Positions 51,415 to 59,974 of a stretch of 59,974 nt of DNA are shown in pieces. Each line of letters starts with the position of its first letter. Positions within the stretch are counted from its first letter, which is position 1. The notes below the pieces were generated by a model, which searched no databases, had not been told where the DNA came from, and was given only the letters and a program-made list of their open reading frames with translations. The stretch spans positions 1 through 59,974 of the forward strand of contig CACOJM010000008.1 in assembly GCA_902627565.1 (NCBI GenBank). Direction: 5' to 3'. Both the position numbers and the translations under genes were made by a program. The DNA comes from an uncultured Pelagibacteraceae bacterium. GTDB taxonomy: Bacteria > Pseudomonadota > Alphaproteobacteria > Pelagibacterales > Pelagibacteraceae.

Positions 51415-52218
51415 GTGATCAAATTAAAATCTTCAGAATATAAAAATTACTCTAGATTTCTCGATAATTTAGCTAACAAATTAACTAGATTCTATTACCT
51501 TAAATTAAATAGACCATTTAAGGTTTTCAATAAATTAAAGGGTAGGGGTTATGATCCAGTCACAAATGCGGATAGAGCTTTCGAAAAGTTTATCAGCAAG
51601 GAAATAAAAAAACGATTTCCGAATCATCAAATCATAGGCGAAGAGTTTGGTCATAAAAAAACAAAAAGTGATTATTCTTGGGTGATAGATCCAATCGATG
51701 GGACAAGATCATTTGTAATTGGAAATCCTACATGGAGTAATTTAATATCATTAAATTATAAAGGAGTTCCTGTTTTAGGTCTTGCCAATTTTCCTATATT
51801 AAAAAAATATTATCTAAATACTTCTGTAAATTCAGCATTTGTTTCAGAGCAGGGAAAAAAAAGAAAAATAAAAGTTAATCATAGATCAACTTTTTCAAAT
51901 ATGAAATTATCAGCAGCTTTTCATGGAAGTTTATCTTTAAATCAACAGAAAAAAATTCCTCAAATACTTAAGCGCATGCAGTTTCCATGCTCAGATGCTT
52001 TAAGCTATTCTCATTTTGCTGAGGGTAAACTTGATGTTGTCATCCAGTGCGGAAATAAGATTTGGGATATACATGCTCTCATCCCAATTATCAAATCAGC
52101 TGGTGGAATAGTGACAACTTGGAAAAATGATGATCCCAAAAAAGCTGGAAATATAATCTGCACAGCAAATAAAAGTCTTCACAATAAAATCCTTAAAATT
52201 TTAAAACCTGTCTCTTAA
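51415..52218 (+). CDS. hisN: Inositol monophosphatase family protein, probable histidinol-phosphatase
   Basis: A 267-aa Mg-dependent phosphatase. GEEFG at about 75-79, the WVIDPIDGTRSFV motif at about 91-103 and WDIHALIPIIKSAGG near 222-236 are the three family motifs. The DGTRSF form and alphaproteobacterial context favour histidinol-phosphatase HisN over inositol phosphatase. It starts with GTG. Its stop overlaps the convergent SMR gene by 4 bases. Confidence 0.85.
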   Translation: MIKLKSSEYKNYSRFLDNLANKLTRFYYLKLNRPFKVFNKLKGRGYDPVTNADRAFEKFISKEIKKRFPNHQIIGEEFGHKKTKSDYSWVIDPIDGTRSFVIGNPTWSNLISLNYKGVPVLGLANFPILKKYYLNTSVNSAFVSEQGKKRKIKVNHRSTFSNMKLSAAFHGSLSLNQQKKIPQILKRMQFPCSDALSYSHFAEGKLDVVIQCGNKIWDIHALIPIIKSAGGIVTTWKNDDPKKAGNIICTANKSLHNKILKILKPVS

Positions 52219-52550
52219 TTTGTTTTACCAAGTGTATTAAGCAAAATTACACCAATAATAATCAATGCTATTCCAATAATTCCATAAAAATTTGGTATTT
52301 GATTATATTTAAATACACCAAATAAAGTTACAGCAGTAATAGTTAGCCCGCCGTAAGTTGCGTAGGTGAAACCCACAGGAATAATATTCATTGCTTTTGA
52401 TAAACAGAAAATACATGCCACTATTGAAATTGTACAAAAGATGGTCGGCCCTAAATTGGTAAATCCATTGGTTGATTTTAAAAAACCATTGGAAGTTATT
52501 CCAAGAATTATTCCTAAAAGAAGATAAATATATCCAGATAAGTTTGACAT
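52215..52550 (-). CDS. SMR-family small membrane transporter lacking Glu14 (second of a pair)
   Basis: Start at Met 52550 gives 111 aa, the same length as its upstream neighbour; the frame extends 7 codons further, into that gene. Four helices and the IPVGFTYATYGGL motif match EmrE-type proteins. The membrane-buried Glu14 that couples transport to protons is Ile here (YIYLLLGIILG). It pairs with a paralogue 4 bases upstream, like heterodimeric SMRs. Substrate and coupling ion are uncertain. Confidence 0.8.
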   Translation of the reverse strand: MSNLSGYIYLLLGIILGITSNGFLKSTNGFTNLGPTIFCTISIVACIFCLSKAMNIIPVGFTYATYGGLTITAVTLFGVFKYNQIPNFYGIIGIALIIIGVILLNTLGKTN

Positions 52551-52554
52551 AGAT

Positions 52555-52890
52555 TTAATTAGTTTTTCCAAGAAGGTTTACTATTAATACTCCCGAAATT
52601 ATTAAAGTTAGACCAATAATAGTATAGAAATCTGGAGTTTGATTAAATTTATATATTCCAACAATTGTTGTAGCTATAATACACAATCCAGCAAAAGAGG
52701 CATAAGTTATTCCAACAGGAATAGTTTTCATAACAATAGATAAAGTAAACATACATCCAACTATTGTTAATGCTGTCAATAAGCTTGGCATAAATAATGT
52801 AAAACCATTTGCACCTTTAGCAAAGCCATTTGCTGCAGTACCTAAAATAACTGCAAGTATAAGAACAATGTATGCAATTATATTACTCAC
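52555..52890 (-). CDS. SMR-family small membrane transporter lacking Glu14 (first of a pair)
   Basis: A 111-aa protein with four helices. It aligns without gaps to the N-terminus of EmrE (ILAVILGT against ILAEVIGT), so position 14 is Val where all proton-coupled SMRs have Glu. IPVGITYASFAGL at about 60-72 and a C-terminal GVLIVNLLGKTN match the family closely. The second SMR gene follows after 4 bases. Confidence 0.82.
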   Translation of the reverse strand: MSNIIAYIVLILAVILGTAANGFAKGANGFTLFMPSLLTALTIVGCMFTLSIVMKTIPVGITYASFAGLCIIATTIVGIYKFNQTPDFYTIIGLTLIISGVLIVNLLGKTN

Positions 52891-52906
52891 GATTTAAAGA
52901 ATATTC

Positions 52907-53128
52907 TTATTTAGTAATTTTATCTACAAATTTTTGCACAATAGGTGCTACAATTGTTGTTGCTATCATTGCAACAGGTAAGCTAACTGACCAAGCTTTT
53001 AAAAACCTTTTGTAATAAAGCTCGTCATAACCAGTATTAATAAAGGTAATTATAAGCGTCATTAGCAAACTCATCCCCAAACCCATAAAGAAAATAAATA
53101 AAAGATTAGAATATTTTTTTGAGAACAT
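52907..53128 (-). CDS. DUF2798-like small membrane protein
   Basis: A 73-aa protein with two membrane helices. The FFMGLGMSLLMTLIITFINTG segment and LKAWSVSLPVAMIATTIVAPIVQKFVDKI match the DUF2798 pattern. The function is unknown. It overlaps the SnoaL-like gene stop by one base and lies 16 bases before the SMR pair on the same strand. Confidence 0.75.
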   Translation of the reverse strand: MFSKKYSNLLFIFFMGLGMSLLMTLIITFINTGYDELYYKRFLKAWSVSLPVAMIATTIVAPIVQKFVDKITK

Positions 53129-53448
53129 TATTTAGATAATGGAGTAGCACCAGTTTCTAAGCTAATAATTTTTCCATCTTTATATTTATAAACTGCCATT
53201 ACAGATTCTACATTTCCATCATTAAAAGTTACAATTGAATGGTGTATACCAACTTCATCATTTTCATAAACAACTCGTGCTTTATCTTGATTAATATCGC
53301 CACTCATTGCCCATTTGATAACATCAGCTTTTCCTAAAGAATTTCCAGATTTATGCATCGTGAACTTAAAATCATCATGCAAAAGTTCATTCATTGTCGC
53401 TTCATCTTTCTTATCAATTGCATCAGTATATCTTTTTAATATAGACAA
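53128..53448 (-). CDS. SnoaL/NTF2-like small protein
   Basis: A TTG at 53448 with GGGGAG 7 bases before it, inside the end of the cupin gene, is the likely start and gives 106 aa; a GTG at 53463 is the alternative. The helix YTDAIDKKDEATMNELLHDDFKF and the strand pattern with MAVYKYKDGKIISLE are typical of the NTF2/SnoaL fold. Such proteins bind small molecules or act as isomerases. No catalytic motif can be named. Confidence 0.65.
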   Translation of the reverse strand: MSILKRYTDAIDKKDEATMNELLHDDFKFTMHKSGNSLGKADVIKWAMSGDINQDKARVVYENDEVGIHHSIVTFNDGNVESVMAVYKYKDGKIISLETGATPLSK

Positions 53449-53450
53449 GT

Positions 53451-53801
53451 TTATTCTCCCCACATTCCATGAAATTCATAAACGACAGCTGGCTCATTGC
53501 CTACTACCCATCCATCATGACCAGGCTGAATCGAATAAGCATCCCCAGCTTTATAAGTTAGTTCAGTTCCGTCATTATGTTTTGCACAAACAGCTCCTGA
53601 AACAATCACACCAAGATGTGTTGCTTGGCAGCTATCACCACCTACTATAGGTTTGATATCTTTTGACCATTTCCATCCTGGTTGTAAAGTAAGTTTCATT
53701 ACTCTCTGATTTCCTACCTTTACTGCCTCGATTTTTGCATTACTAAAATTAGTATTAATTTCATCTGCTTTATCAAAAGTTTTTACTTCTACGCCAGCCA
53801 T
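53451..53801 (-). CDS. Cupin-domain protein
   Basis: A 116-aa single cupin barrel. KLTLQPGWKWSKDI, the THLGVIVSGAVCAKHNDGTE strand pair and YSIQPGHDGWVVGNEPAVVYEF match small cupins that bind metal through His (H79-region and H97-region). It lies in a run of eight small minus-strand genes, 9 bases after the previous one. The role is unknown. Confidence 0.75.
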   Translation of the reverse strand: MAGVEVKTFDKADEINTNFSNAKIEAVKVGNQRVMKLTLQPGWKWSKDIKPIVGGDSCQATHLGVIVSGAVCAKHNDGTELTYKAGDAYSIQPGHDGWVVGNEPAVVYEFHGMWGE

Positions 53802-53810
53802 TGTTCCTCC

Positions 53811-54125
53811 TTAATCGTTAAATATAACTCTCATTTCATCCTGAATAGTTCCTTCTTTAAAAACATCCTTCATTTTTTTTTGAAGTTCTATAAACTTAGG
53901 ATCTGCAGACATATTTTGATCATTCTGAAATGCTTTGTCTGTAAACTGTTCACCTATAAGAGTTTCTCTTACTGTTCTAGGATTTCCACCGACTTGAAAT
54001 GAAAAATAAACCTCATGGTCAGGATAATGCTTCTTTCTTACTTCAGCTAGACCCTTGGAAATTTCCATAGCTTCATTAAGTTTATCGTCATAAACACCGA
54101 TGGTTCTTGTATAGATTACTTTCAT
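53811..54125 (-). CDS. 104-aa protein of unknown function, probable alpha/beta-barrel domain
   Basis: A soluble, charged protein. An N-terminal strand (VIYTRTIGVYDDKL), a helix with LNEAMEISKGLAEVRKKHYPDHEV and a further strand VYFSFQVGG give the beta-alpha-beta order of dimeric alpha/beta barrels. There is no signal peptide and no motif I can name. The next gene begins 2 bases upstream. Confidence 0.55.
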   Translation of the reverse strand: MKVIYTRTIGVYDDKLNEAMEISKGLAEVRKKHYPDHEVYFSFQVGGNPRTVRETLIGEQFTDKAFQNDQNMSADPKFIELQKKMKDVFKEGTIQDEMRVIFND

Positions 54126-54127
54126 TC

Positions 54128-54415
54128 TTAAGCGTTATAATCCATTACATTGTCTTCACATTCAACAAAATTATGAGGTTCAAAGAAATCATTCATTTGA
54201 CCTAATTGCTTATTTATTGCCTCTGGATCAGTTCCCTTCCACCAACAAAACATCTGTAAAGTATCTCCAGGTGTGTTCCATGTCATTTGACATTTTGCAC
54301 TATCACCAGTCATTGCTTTGACGATATCTTCCATCTTCATCGAACCAACCATTTCCATCATTTTAGCTTTGGACTCTTTTGATTTAAATGTATGGGTCAC
54401 CATATAGTTTTTCAT
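54128..54415 (-). CDS. 95-aa protein of unknown function, probable alpha/beta-barrel domain
   Basis: A soluble protein rich in Met and with three Cys (AKCQMTW, QMFCWW, VECEDN). Strand VTHTFKS, helix with MMEMVGSMKMEDIVKAM and strand TLQMFCWWKG suggest the same ferredoxin-like fold as its downstream neighbour. AGGA lies about 9 bases before the ATG. The Met/Cys richness could point to copper binding; that is speculative. Confidence 0.55.
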   Translation of the reverse strand: MKNYMVTHTFKSKESKAKMMEMVGSMKMEDIVKAMTGDSAKCQMTWNTPGDTLQMFCWWKGTDPEAINKQLGQMNDFFEPHNFVECEDNVMDYNA

Positions 54416-54435
54416 ATTTTTCCTTTTTTAAAAAA

Positions 54436-54642
54436 TTAGCTTTTAAAAAGATCTAAAGCTTTACCTAAAAGCTCCTCAGATTTACCATGATCACCAGCTT
54501 TGTGAGCATCCATACCTTGATCTCTAAGTTCTTGAGCTTTTTTAATTTTGTCATCAATATCCTTTGCCATCATAGGGCAAGAACCAGCAAAAGCTGAACT
54601 AGTAAAAAGTACAAAACATAATGTTATTATTATTTTCTTCAT
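54436..54642 (-). CDS. 68-aa secreted small protein
   Basis: The ATG at 54642 with GGAG in front gives a standard signal peptide (MKKIIITLCFVLFTSSAFA, cleavage after residue 19); the frame opens four codons earlier. The mature 49 residues start with SCPMMAKDID and contain two helical stretches like a single TPR-type repeat (AQELRDQGMDAHKAGDHGKSEE split over AQELRDQGMDAH and AGDHGKSEELLGKALDLF). It is probably periplasmic. Confidence 0.6.
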   Translation of the reverse strand: MKKIIITLCFVLFTSSAFAGSCPMMAKDIDDKIKKAQELRDQGMDAHKAGDHGKSEELLGKALDLFKS

Positions 54643-54663
54643 TTTTTTCTCCATTGTTTATTG

Positions 54664-55038
54664 TTAATATATCCCTGATTCCGCAATTTTCTTTATTTTA
54701 TCTTTAGAACTAGGGATCAATTTAAAGATAAAATTATCACATGATTTTGTTGCTTCTTCTTCGTATGGTTTCCCATATCGAATATCTACAATTTTTAAAA
54801 TTTCTTTATTTAGTTTTTCTTCTTCAAAACCTTCTTTAACTAAATGTGAGGTTAAAAATTTTTTTGCTGCAAATGAGTGCACAATTTTTTCTAATTCAAG
54901 TTCTCCCTGTGGTATCATACTATTTGCGTAATAAATTCCAGTACATTCAATTGTGTTAGCTTTTTCGCTATCACTCATACCAGCATAAGCCACGTTGCAA
55001 ATTAATACAAAAATTAAAGCTGTAAAAATTTTCTTCAC
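54664..55038 (-). CDS. Secreted 124-aa protein, tandem paralogue A
   Basis: The GTG start is followed by a signal peptide ending in YAG near residue 20. The mature part begins MSDSEKANTIECTGIYYANS and ends with a region holding a second Cys (KSCDNFIFKLIP). It is clearly related in order and motif to the next gene upstream (AGMSDSDKSKAWECSGIYMAN), so the pair arose by tandem duplication. Two conserved Cys probably form a disulfide. The function is unknown. Confidence 0.65.
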   Translation of the reverse strand: MKKIFTALIFVLICNVAYAGMSDSEKANTIECTGIYYANSMIPQGELELEKIVHSFAAKKFLTSHLVKEGFEEEKLNKEILKIVDIRYGKPYEEEATKSCDNFIFKLIPSSKDKIKKIAESGIY

Positions 55039-55043
55039 TAAAA

Positions 55044-55418
55044 TTAGTATAAGGTTTGAATTACTTTCTTAACTCTTTCAGAGCCATTAGGGATTGAACT
55101 TTCAATAAATGAGTGACACGCATCAGTTTTTACTTTGTCATATTTAGAGCCATAGTATTTATCTACGGCTTTGTTAACACCATCATCCCACTCTTTTTCT
55201 GGAACTCCAGTTTCTAGAGCATAGGCTTTCATTACTTTAACTGAAGCCATTGATTTCTCTTTCATGCTGTACTCAAATTGTTCACCTGATGGTAAGAAGT
55301 AGTTTGCCATATAAATACCGCTACATTCCCACGCTTTAGATTTATCGCTGTCACTCATTCCTGCAACTGCAATGTTATTTATAAGTATAAATAAGAGAAT
55401 TGTTAAAAATTTTTTCAT
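55044..55418 (-). CDS. Secreted 124-aa protein, tandem paralogue B
   Basis: Same length and layout as its neighbour: a signal peptide (MKKFLTILLFILINNIAVAG), then MSDSDKSKAWECSGIYMANYFLPSGE shared in pattern, and a C-terminal TDACHSFIESSIPNGS matching KSCDNFIFKLIPSS. Ser/Pro/Asp spacing is kept but the overall sequences have diverged, so the duplication is old. It lies 5 bases upstream of paralogue A. Confidence 0.65.
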   Translation of the reverse strand: MKKFLTILLFILINNIAVAGMSDSDKSKAWECSGIYMANYFLPSGEQFEYSMKEKSMASVKVMKAYALETGVPEKEWDDGVNKAVDKYYGSKYDKVKTDACHSFIESSIPNGSERVKKVIQTLY

Positions 55419-55460
55419 TAAGGATTTTTAACTCTTTTAACTTAAGAGAGATATGCGATA

Positions 55461-56462
55461 TTATAGCCAACTAGGGATAGGAAGCTTTTTTTCCTTTAAA
55501 AAAGATTTATTAAACATCTTTGAGTTGTATTTATCTGATTTATCACAAAGGATTGTGACAATTGTTTTTCCTGGACCAAGTTCTTTGCCTAATCTTATTG
55601 CTCCTGCAATATTTATTCCACAACTTGTTCCTAAACTTAAACCTTCGTTCTGTATCAAGTCATAAAGTATTGGTAATGCCTCATGATCATCAATTGAATA
55701 AGCATCATCAATTTTTGCATTTTCAAAATTTTTAGTAATTCTACTTGAGCCAATACCTTCTGTTATTGAACCCCCTTCAGATTTTAATTCACCATTTTTT
55801 ATATAATTGTAGAGAGCTGAACCTTTTGGATCAGATAGATAAATCTTTATATCTTTATTTTTCTCTTTTAAAGCATTACTCACACCTGAAATTGTTCCAC
55901 CTGTACCTGATGAACAAACAAATCCATCAACTTTTCCATGAGTTTGTTCCCAAATTTCTTTTCCAGTCCCTTCGTAATGGCCTTTTGCATTAGCTGTATT
56001 GTCAAACTGATTAGCCCAGACAACTCCATTATTATTTGTGGGTCTTAATTCATCAGCTAAACGTCCAGCAATTTTTACAAAATTATTTTCATCTTTATAA
56101 GGTTTGGCAGGCACCAGCCTTAATTCAGCTCCCAGATTTTTAATAGTATCTTTTTTCTCTTGAGTTTGGTTATCATTCATAACAATAATTGTTTTATAAC
56201 CTAGTGAATTTCCTAGTAGCCCTAAACCAATACCTGTATTTCCTGCAGTACCCTCAACAACAATTCCACCTTTTGATATCAATTTTTTTTCTTGTGCATC
56301 TTTAAGAAGAGCAAGAGCAGCTCTGTCTTTTACAGAACCACCAGGGTTCATAAATTCTGCTTTTCCATAAATATTACATCCTGTAATTTCTGAAGCAGCT
56401 TTAAGTTTTATTAATGGAGTATTCCCAATAGAATCTATAAAAGTATTTCTAATATTAGACAT
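55461..56462 (-). CDS. cysK: Cysteine synthase
   Basis: A 333-aa PLP enzyme combining O-acetylserine with sulfide. The PLP lysine is K45 in NPGGSVKDRAA; VVEGTAGNTGIGLGL at about 67-81 and SSGTGGTISGVSNAL near 190-204 are the substrate and phosphate loops. The C-terminal LPIPSWL ending is typical of an alphaproteobacterial CysK variant. Its start overlaps the cysE stop by one base (TAATG), a direct link with the enzyme that makes its substrate. Confidence 0.92.
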   Translation of the reverse strand: MSNIRNTFIDSIGNTPLIKLKAASEITGCNIYGKAEFMNPGGSVKDRAALALLKDAQEKKLISKGGIVVEGTAGNTGIGLGLLGNSLGYKTIIVMNDNQTQEKKDTIKNLGAELRLVPAKPYKDENNFVKIAGRLADELRPTNNNGVVWANQFDNTANAKGHYEGTGKEIWEQTHGKVDGFVCSSGTGGTISGVSNALKEKNKDIKIYLSDPKGSALYNYIKNGELKSEGGSITEGIGSSRITKNFENAKIDDAYSIDDHEALPILYDLIQNEGLSLGTSCGINIAGAIRLGKELGPGKTIVTILCDKSDKYNSKMFNKSFLKEKKLPIPSWL

Positions 56463-57073
56463 TATTCTTCTTTATCAGTGACTGCGTAAGGTTTAAATCC
56501 TTTAGTAGCATCACCAACTCTCTTGGCTGGAATTCCAACCATTATAGATTTTTCTTGTACATCTTTTGTTACAACAGCATTTGCTCCTATCAAAGAATTT
56601 TTCCCTATAACAACTGGCCCTAAAATTTGAGCTCCAGAACCAACAACCACATTGTCTTGTAATGTTGGATGTCTTTTTGTATTTCTTTGATCATCAGAGT
56701 TAATGCTAGGAGCAATTCCACCCAAAGTAACATTATGGTAAATAGTAACATTATTACCTATCTCAGAAGTTTCACCGATTACCACGCCCATTCCATGATC
56801 AATGAATAAATTTTTTCCAATTTTTGCTTTTGGATGAATTTCGATCCCAGTAAAAAATCTTGAAAGTTGAGAAATGATTCTTGCAATTAAATCAAATTTA
56901 GCAATTGCAAAAAAATTAGCAATTCTATGAAAGAAAATTGCTTTAACTCCTGGATAAGTTAATATTAAACTTAATTTAGATTTTGCCGCAGGATCTCGGT
57001 CAATTATAGATTGTAAATAATCATTCATAATATTTGTAAGCTTGATATCAAAAGTTGATGGATATATAGTCAC
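56462..57073 (-). CDS. cysE: Serine O-acetyltransferase
   Basis: A left-handed beta-helix acetyltransferase, 203 aa if translation starts at GTG 57073. Family sequences usually begin about where [19 protein letters not shown] lies (ATG at 57031), so a 189-aa form is also likely. [11 protein letters not shown] and [12 protein letters not shown] hold the catalytic region, followed by hexapeptide repeats ([15 protein letters not shown]). It belongs to the short EpsC-type CysE. It is coupled to cysK and divergent from the VOC gene. Confidence 0.93.
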   Translation of the reverse strand: MTIYPSTFDIKLTNIMNDYLQSIIDRDPAAKSKLSLILTYPGVKAIFFHRIANFFAIAKFDLIARIISQLSRFFTGIEIHPKAKIGKNLFIDHGMGVVIGETSEIGNNVTIYHNVTLGGIAPSINSDDQRNTKRHPTLQDNVVVGSGAQILGPVVIGKNSLIGANAVVTKDVQEKSIMVGIPAKRVGDATKGFKPYAVTDKEE

Positions 57074-57099
57074 TTTATTAACTTTTTAAAGGATTTATT

Positions 57100-57510
57100 A
57101 TGTACAGAAATACTAATTGTTTTCATTTAGCTATTCCATGTGGAGACTTAGAAACTGCTAAAAAGTTTTATAGTGAAACACTAGGATGTAGATTAGATAA
57201 CTCAGCACAAGAGTGGGCAGATGTTGATTTTTGGGGAAATGAATTAACTCTTCATGCAAGTGAACACAAGCTCGACAATGAAAGACATGATGTTGATATG
57301 GGCAATGTTTCAGTTCCACATTTTGGAGTTCATTTATCTAGAAAAGATTTTGACACTTTAAAAAATAGATTAAAAGAAAAAGGTGCTAAATATTATGATG
57401 AACCTTACTTAAGATTTAAAGGTACAAAATATGAGCAAGAGACATTTTTTATTAAAGATCCAAATGAAAATGTTTTAGAAATTAAGACGCTCACTGCAAA
57501 CTCTGAGTAG
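57100..57510 (+). CDS. VOC-superfamily (glyoxalase/dioxygenase-like) protein
   Basis: A 136-aa vicinal-oxygen-chelate protein. The first module opens HLAIPCGDLETAKKFYSETLGC with a metal His; a second His is in HFGVHLSRKDF and the Glu ligand in FIKDPNENVLEIK. AAGGA lies about 7 bases before the ATG. The family covers glyoxalase I, resistance proteins and dioxygenases; which one applies cannot be told. Confidence 0.82.
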   Translation: MYRNTNCFHLAIPCGDLETAKKFYSETLGCRLDNSAQEWADVDFWGNELTLHASEHKLDNERHDVDMGNVSVPHFGVHLSRKDFDTLKNRLKEKGAKYYDEPYLRFKGTKYEQETFFIKDPNENVLEIKTLTANSE

Positions 57511-57541
57511 CTTAAATTTATTAAACCTTAAATAATCCTAG

Positions 57542-58156
57542 ATGGAATATTTAATTTTAGGGTTTTTCACTGGTTTAAGTTTAATACTTGCAATAGGTGC
57601 TCAAAATATATTTGTAATAGAGCAGGGATTAAAAAAACAGTATGTGTTTTTAGTTTGTATAGTTTGCTCTGTTTCAGATTTTTTACTTATTTTTTTAGGT
57701 ATATTTTTATTCCATTTTTTTCATCAGTATTTTAATTTAGCAATTGAATTAATTTTAAACATCTTATTAGTAATTTTTTTAATTTTTTTTGTTTATTCAA
57801 AGGCAAAATCTTATCAAACAAATTTTCATTTTAATGCTGATATCAAAGAAATATCTAAATCAGATATATTTTTTAAAACTCTTGGTTTTACATACTTAAA
57901 TGCACATGTCTATTCAGACACTGTCTTTTTTTTAGGAAACTTTTCTAAAAATTTCCTTTTTGAGGAAAAAATAAATTTTGGGATAGGTGCATCACTTGCC
58001 TCATTTTTATTCTTTTTTGGACTAGGTTATTTATCTAAATATTTTTCTAAGTATGCTCAAAGCAACAAAATATGGAAGTATATAAATTTATTTATAATCA
58101 TTTTTATGAGTGTATTAATAATTTTTGTTATTAGAGAAACTATAAATTTGCTGTAA
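57542..58156 (+). CDS. LysE/ArgO-family amino acid exporter
   Basis: A 204-aa membrane protein with about six helices. The N-terminal LILGFFTGLSLILAIGAQNIFVIEQGL contains the GAQN motif typical of LysE/ArgO, and TLGFTYLNAHVYSDTVFFLG matches the second conserved block. It probably exports basic amino acids, protecting against excess lysine or arginine. No LysG-type regulator is adjacent. Confidence 0.85.
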   Translation: MEYLILGFFTGLSLILAIGAQNIFVIEQGLKKQYVFLVCIVCSVSDFLLIFLGIFLFHFFHQYFNLAIELILNILLVIFLIFFVYSKAKSYQTNFHFNADIKEISKSDIFFKTLGFTYLNAHVYSDTVFFLGNFSKNFLFEEKINFGIGASLASFLFFFGLGYLSKYFSKYAQSNKIWKYINLFIIIFMSVLIIFVIRETINLL

Positions 58157-58222
58157 AATAACATCTTTTGTAGACAATTTTAGCGCATAGTAATTTTCTG
58201 AATGGTGGTTATTTATCTGTAT

Positions 58223-58900
58223 ATGAGTGAATTAAATAAACATTTTGAGCCTAAAAATTTAAGTGACAAAGTAGCTTTGTCATTTACAAAATTTTTAAGA
58301 TTCTTGGCGGACACTTTTTTTAAAAAAAGATATGGTCACAGAGCTGTTGTGCTTGAAACAGTTGCTGCGGTTCCGGGTATGGTAGCTGGAATGTTAATTC
58401 ATTTAAAGTCCTTGAGAAAAATTGAAGATGATAAAGGTTGGATTAAGACTTTATTAGAAGAAGCAGAAAATGAAAGAATGCATTTGATGACTTTTATTCA
58501 TATTGCAAAGCCAACTGCAATAGAAAGATTTATAATAATGATAGCCCAGTTCATATTTATTATTACTTATGCAATAATTTATATTGTTTCTCAAAGAACC
58601 GCTCATAGAATTGTTGGTTATTTTGAAGAAGAAGCAGTAATAAGTTATACAGAATACTTAAATGAACTTGAAGCTGGCACTATTCCAGATCAACCAGCAC
58701 CAGAGATCGCAATCAATTACTGGAATTTACCATTACACGCTACTTTAAAAGATGTGGTTAGAGTAATTAGAGACGATGAAGCTGGTCATAGAGATGTTAA
58801 TCATACATTTGCAGATTTGATTAATATGAAAAAAAATAAAGAAGCCATTAATAAAAAGAATAAAGAAAAAAAAGAAACTGGTAAGGAAATTTTAGATTAG
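58223..58900 (+). CDS. aox: Alternative oxidase (di-iron ubiquinol oxidase)
   Basis: A 225-aa di-iron membrane-surface protein from the ATG at 58223; the frame opens 7 codons earlier. Iron ligands follow the family pattern: E45 in [11 protein letters not shown]84 and H87 in AENERMH, a Glu in FEEEA at 135-137, and E186 and H189 in RDDEAGH. AOX transfers electrons from ubiquinol to O2 without pumping protons. It would relieve over-reduction, for instance when ETF-QO feeds many electrons to quinone. A Lys-rich tail of about 25 residues ends the protein. Confidence 0.93.
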   Translation: MSELNKHFEPKNLSDKVALSFTKFLRFLADTFFKKRYGHRAVVLETVAAVPGMVAGMLIHLKSLRKIEDDKGWIKTLLEEAENERMHLMTFIHIAKPTAIERFIIMIAQFIFIITYAIIYIVSQRTAHRIVGYFEEEAVISYTEYLNELEAGTIPDQPAPEIAINYWNLPLHATLKDVVRVIRDDEAGHRDVNHTFADLINMKKNKEAINKKNKEKKETGKEILD

Positions 58901-58903
58901 TTT

Positions 58904-59974
<1,071 letters not shown>

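Overview
The window looks like a piece of a SAR11-clade (Candidatus Pelagibacter-like) marine alphaproteobacterial chromosome. The DNA is very AT-rich, genes are packed with gaps of a few bases or short overlaps, and most convergent gene pairs share 3' ends with no room for a terminator. The gene content is typical of this clade: trimethylamine monooxygenase, a betaine/TMAO-type ABC transporter, heterotetrameric sarcosine oxidase, dimethylglycine dehydrogenase, DmdA-like GcvT proteins and a ferric iron ABC importer. I see no tRNA, rRNA, insertion sequence, prophage or CRISPR array.

Layout. 1-5.7 kb: the end of an unknown gene, a MORN-repeat secreted protein, a membrane protein, an ABC ATPase/permease pair for methylated amines, and a convergent tmm gene that carries a one-base frameshift. 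5.9-8.8 kb: an operon of a GpsA-like dehydrogenase, an iron-type alcohol dehydrogenase and a class I glutamine amidotransferase. 8.8-15.7 kb: formate-THF ligase, divergent from soxBDAG. 15.7-20.6 kb: a DMT exporter, a lipoprotein, a racemase, a cold-shock protein, an acetyltransferase and purKE. 20.7-24.7 kb: an uncharacterised operon (M19-like protein, 553-aa unknown, DUF3726, tiny zinc-ribbon protein) and YIP1-type membrane proteins. 24.8-31.3 kb: a DmdA-like/MetF-like pair divergent from a Rieske oxygenase, followed by a small kinase/nucleotidyltransferase pair, a crotonase and redox proteins. 31.4-37.2 kb: dimethylglycine dehydrogenase with ETF beta, ETF alpha and ETF-quinone oxidoreductase. 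37.2-41.2 kb: DUF2237, a 2OG oxygenase, hisI, folE, an AcuI-like reductase and a LysR regulator. 41.3-45.9 kb: an iron importer operon behind Fur-like boxes, with a structured RNA and a cysteine-less peroxiredoxin-like protein between the binding protein and the permease. 45.9-49.7 kb: AzlCD, a thioredoxin, a persulfide-dioxygenase-like protein, a cupredoxin, DUF4396 and a methyltransferase. 49.7-50.1 kb: a 348-bp structured intergenic region. 50.1-55.4 kb: a 2OG oxygenase, hisN, two SMR proteins and a run of small genes. 55.4-60 kb: cysE-cysK, a VOC protein, LysE, alternative oxidase and a truncated HisD/HpsN-family dehydrogenase.

How it fits together. Much of the window serves oxidation of methyl groups. 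Methylated amines are imported and demethylated. Dimethylglycine dehydrogenase and sarcosine oxidase pass C1 units to tetrahydrofolate. Fhs converts 10-formyl-THF to formate with ATP gain. Electrons from dimethylglycine go through ETF and ETF-QO to ubiquinone. The DmdA-like/MetF-like pair and the Rieske oxygenase with a glutamate in the bridging position suggest a further, uncharacterised demethylation route. Candidates for something undescribed are the structured RNA in the iron operon, the 49.7-50.1 kb region, the 20.7-24.1 kb operon, and the Rieske/kinase/nucleotidyltransferase run.
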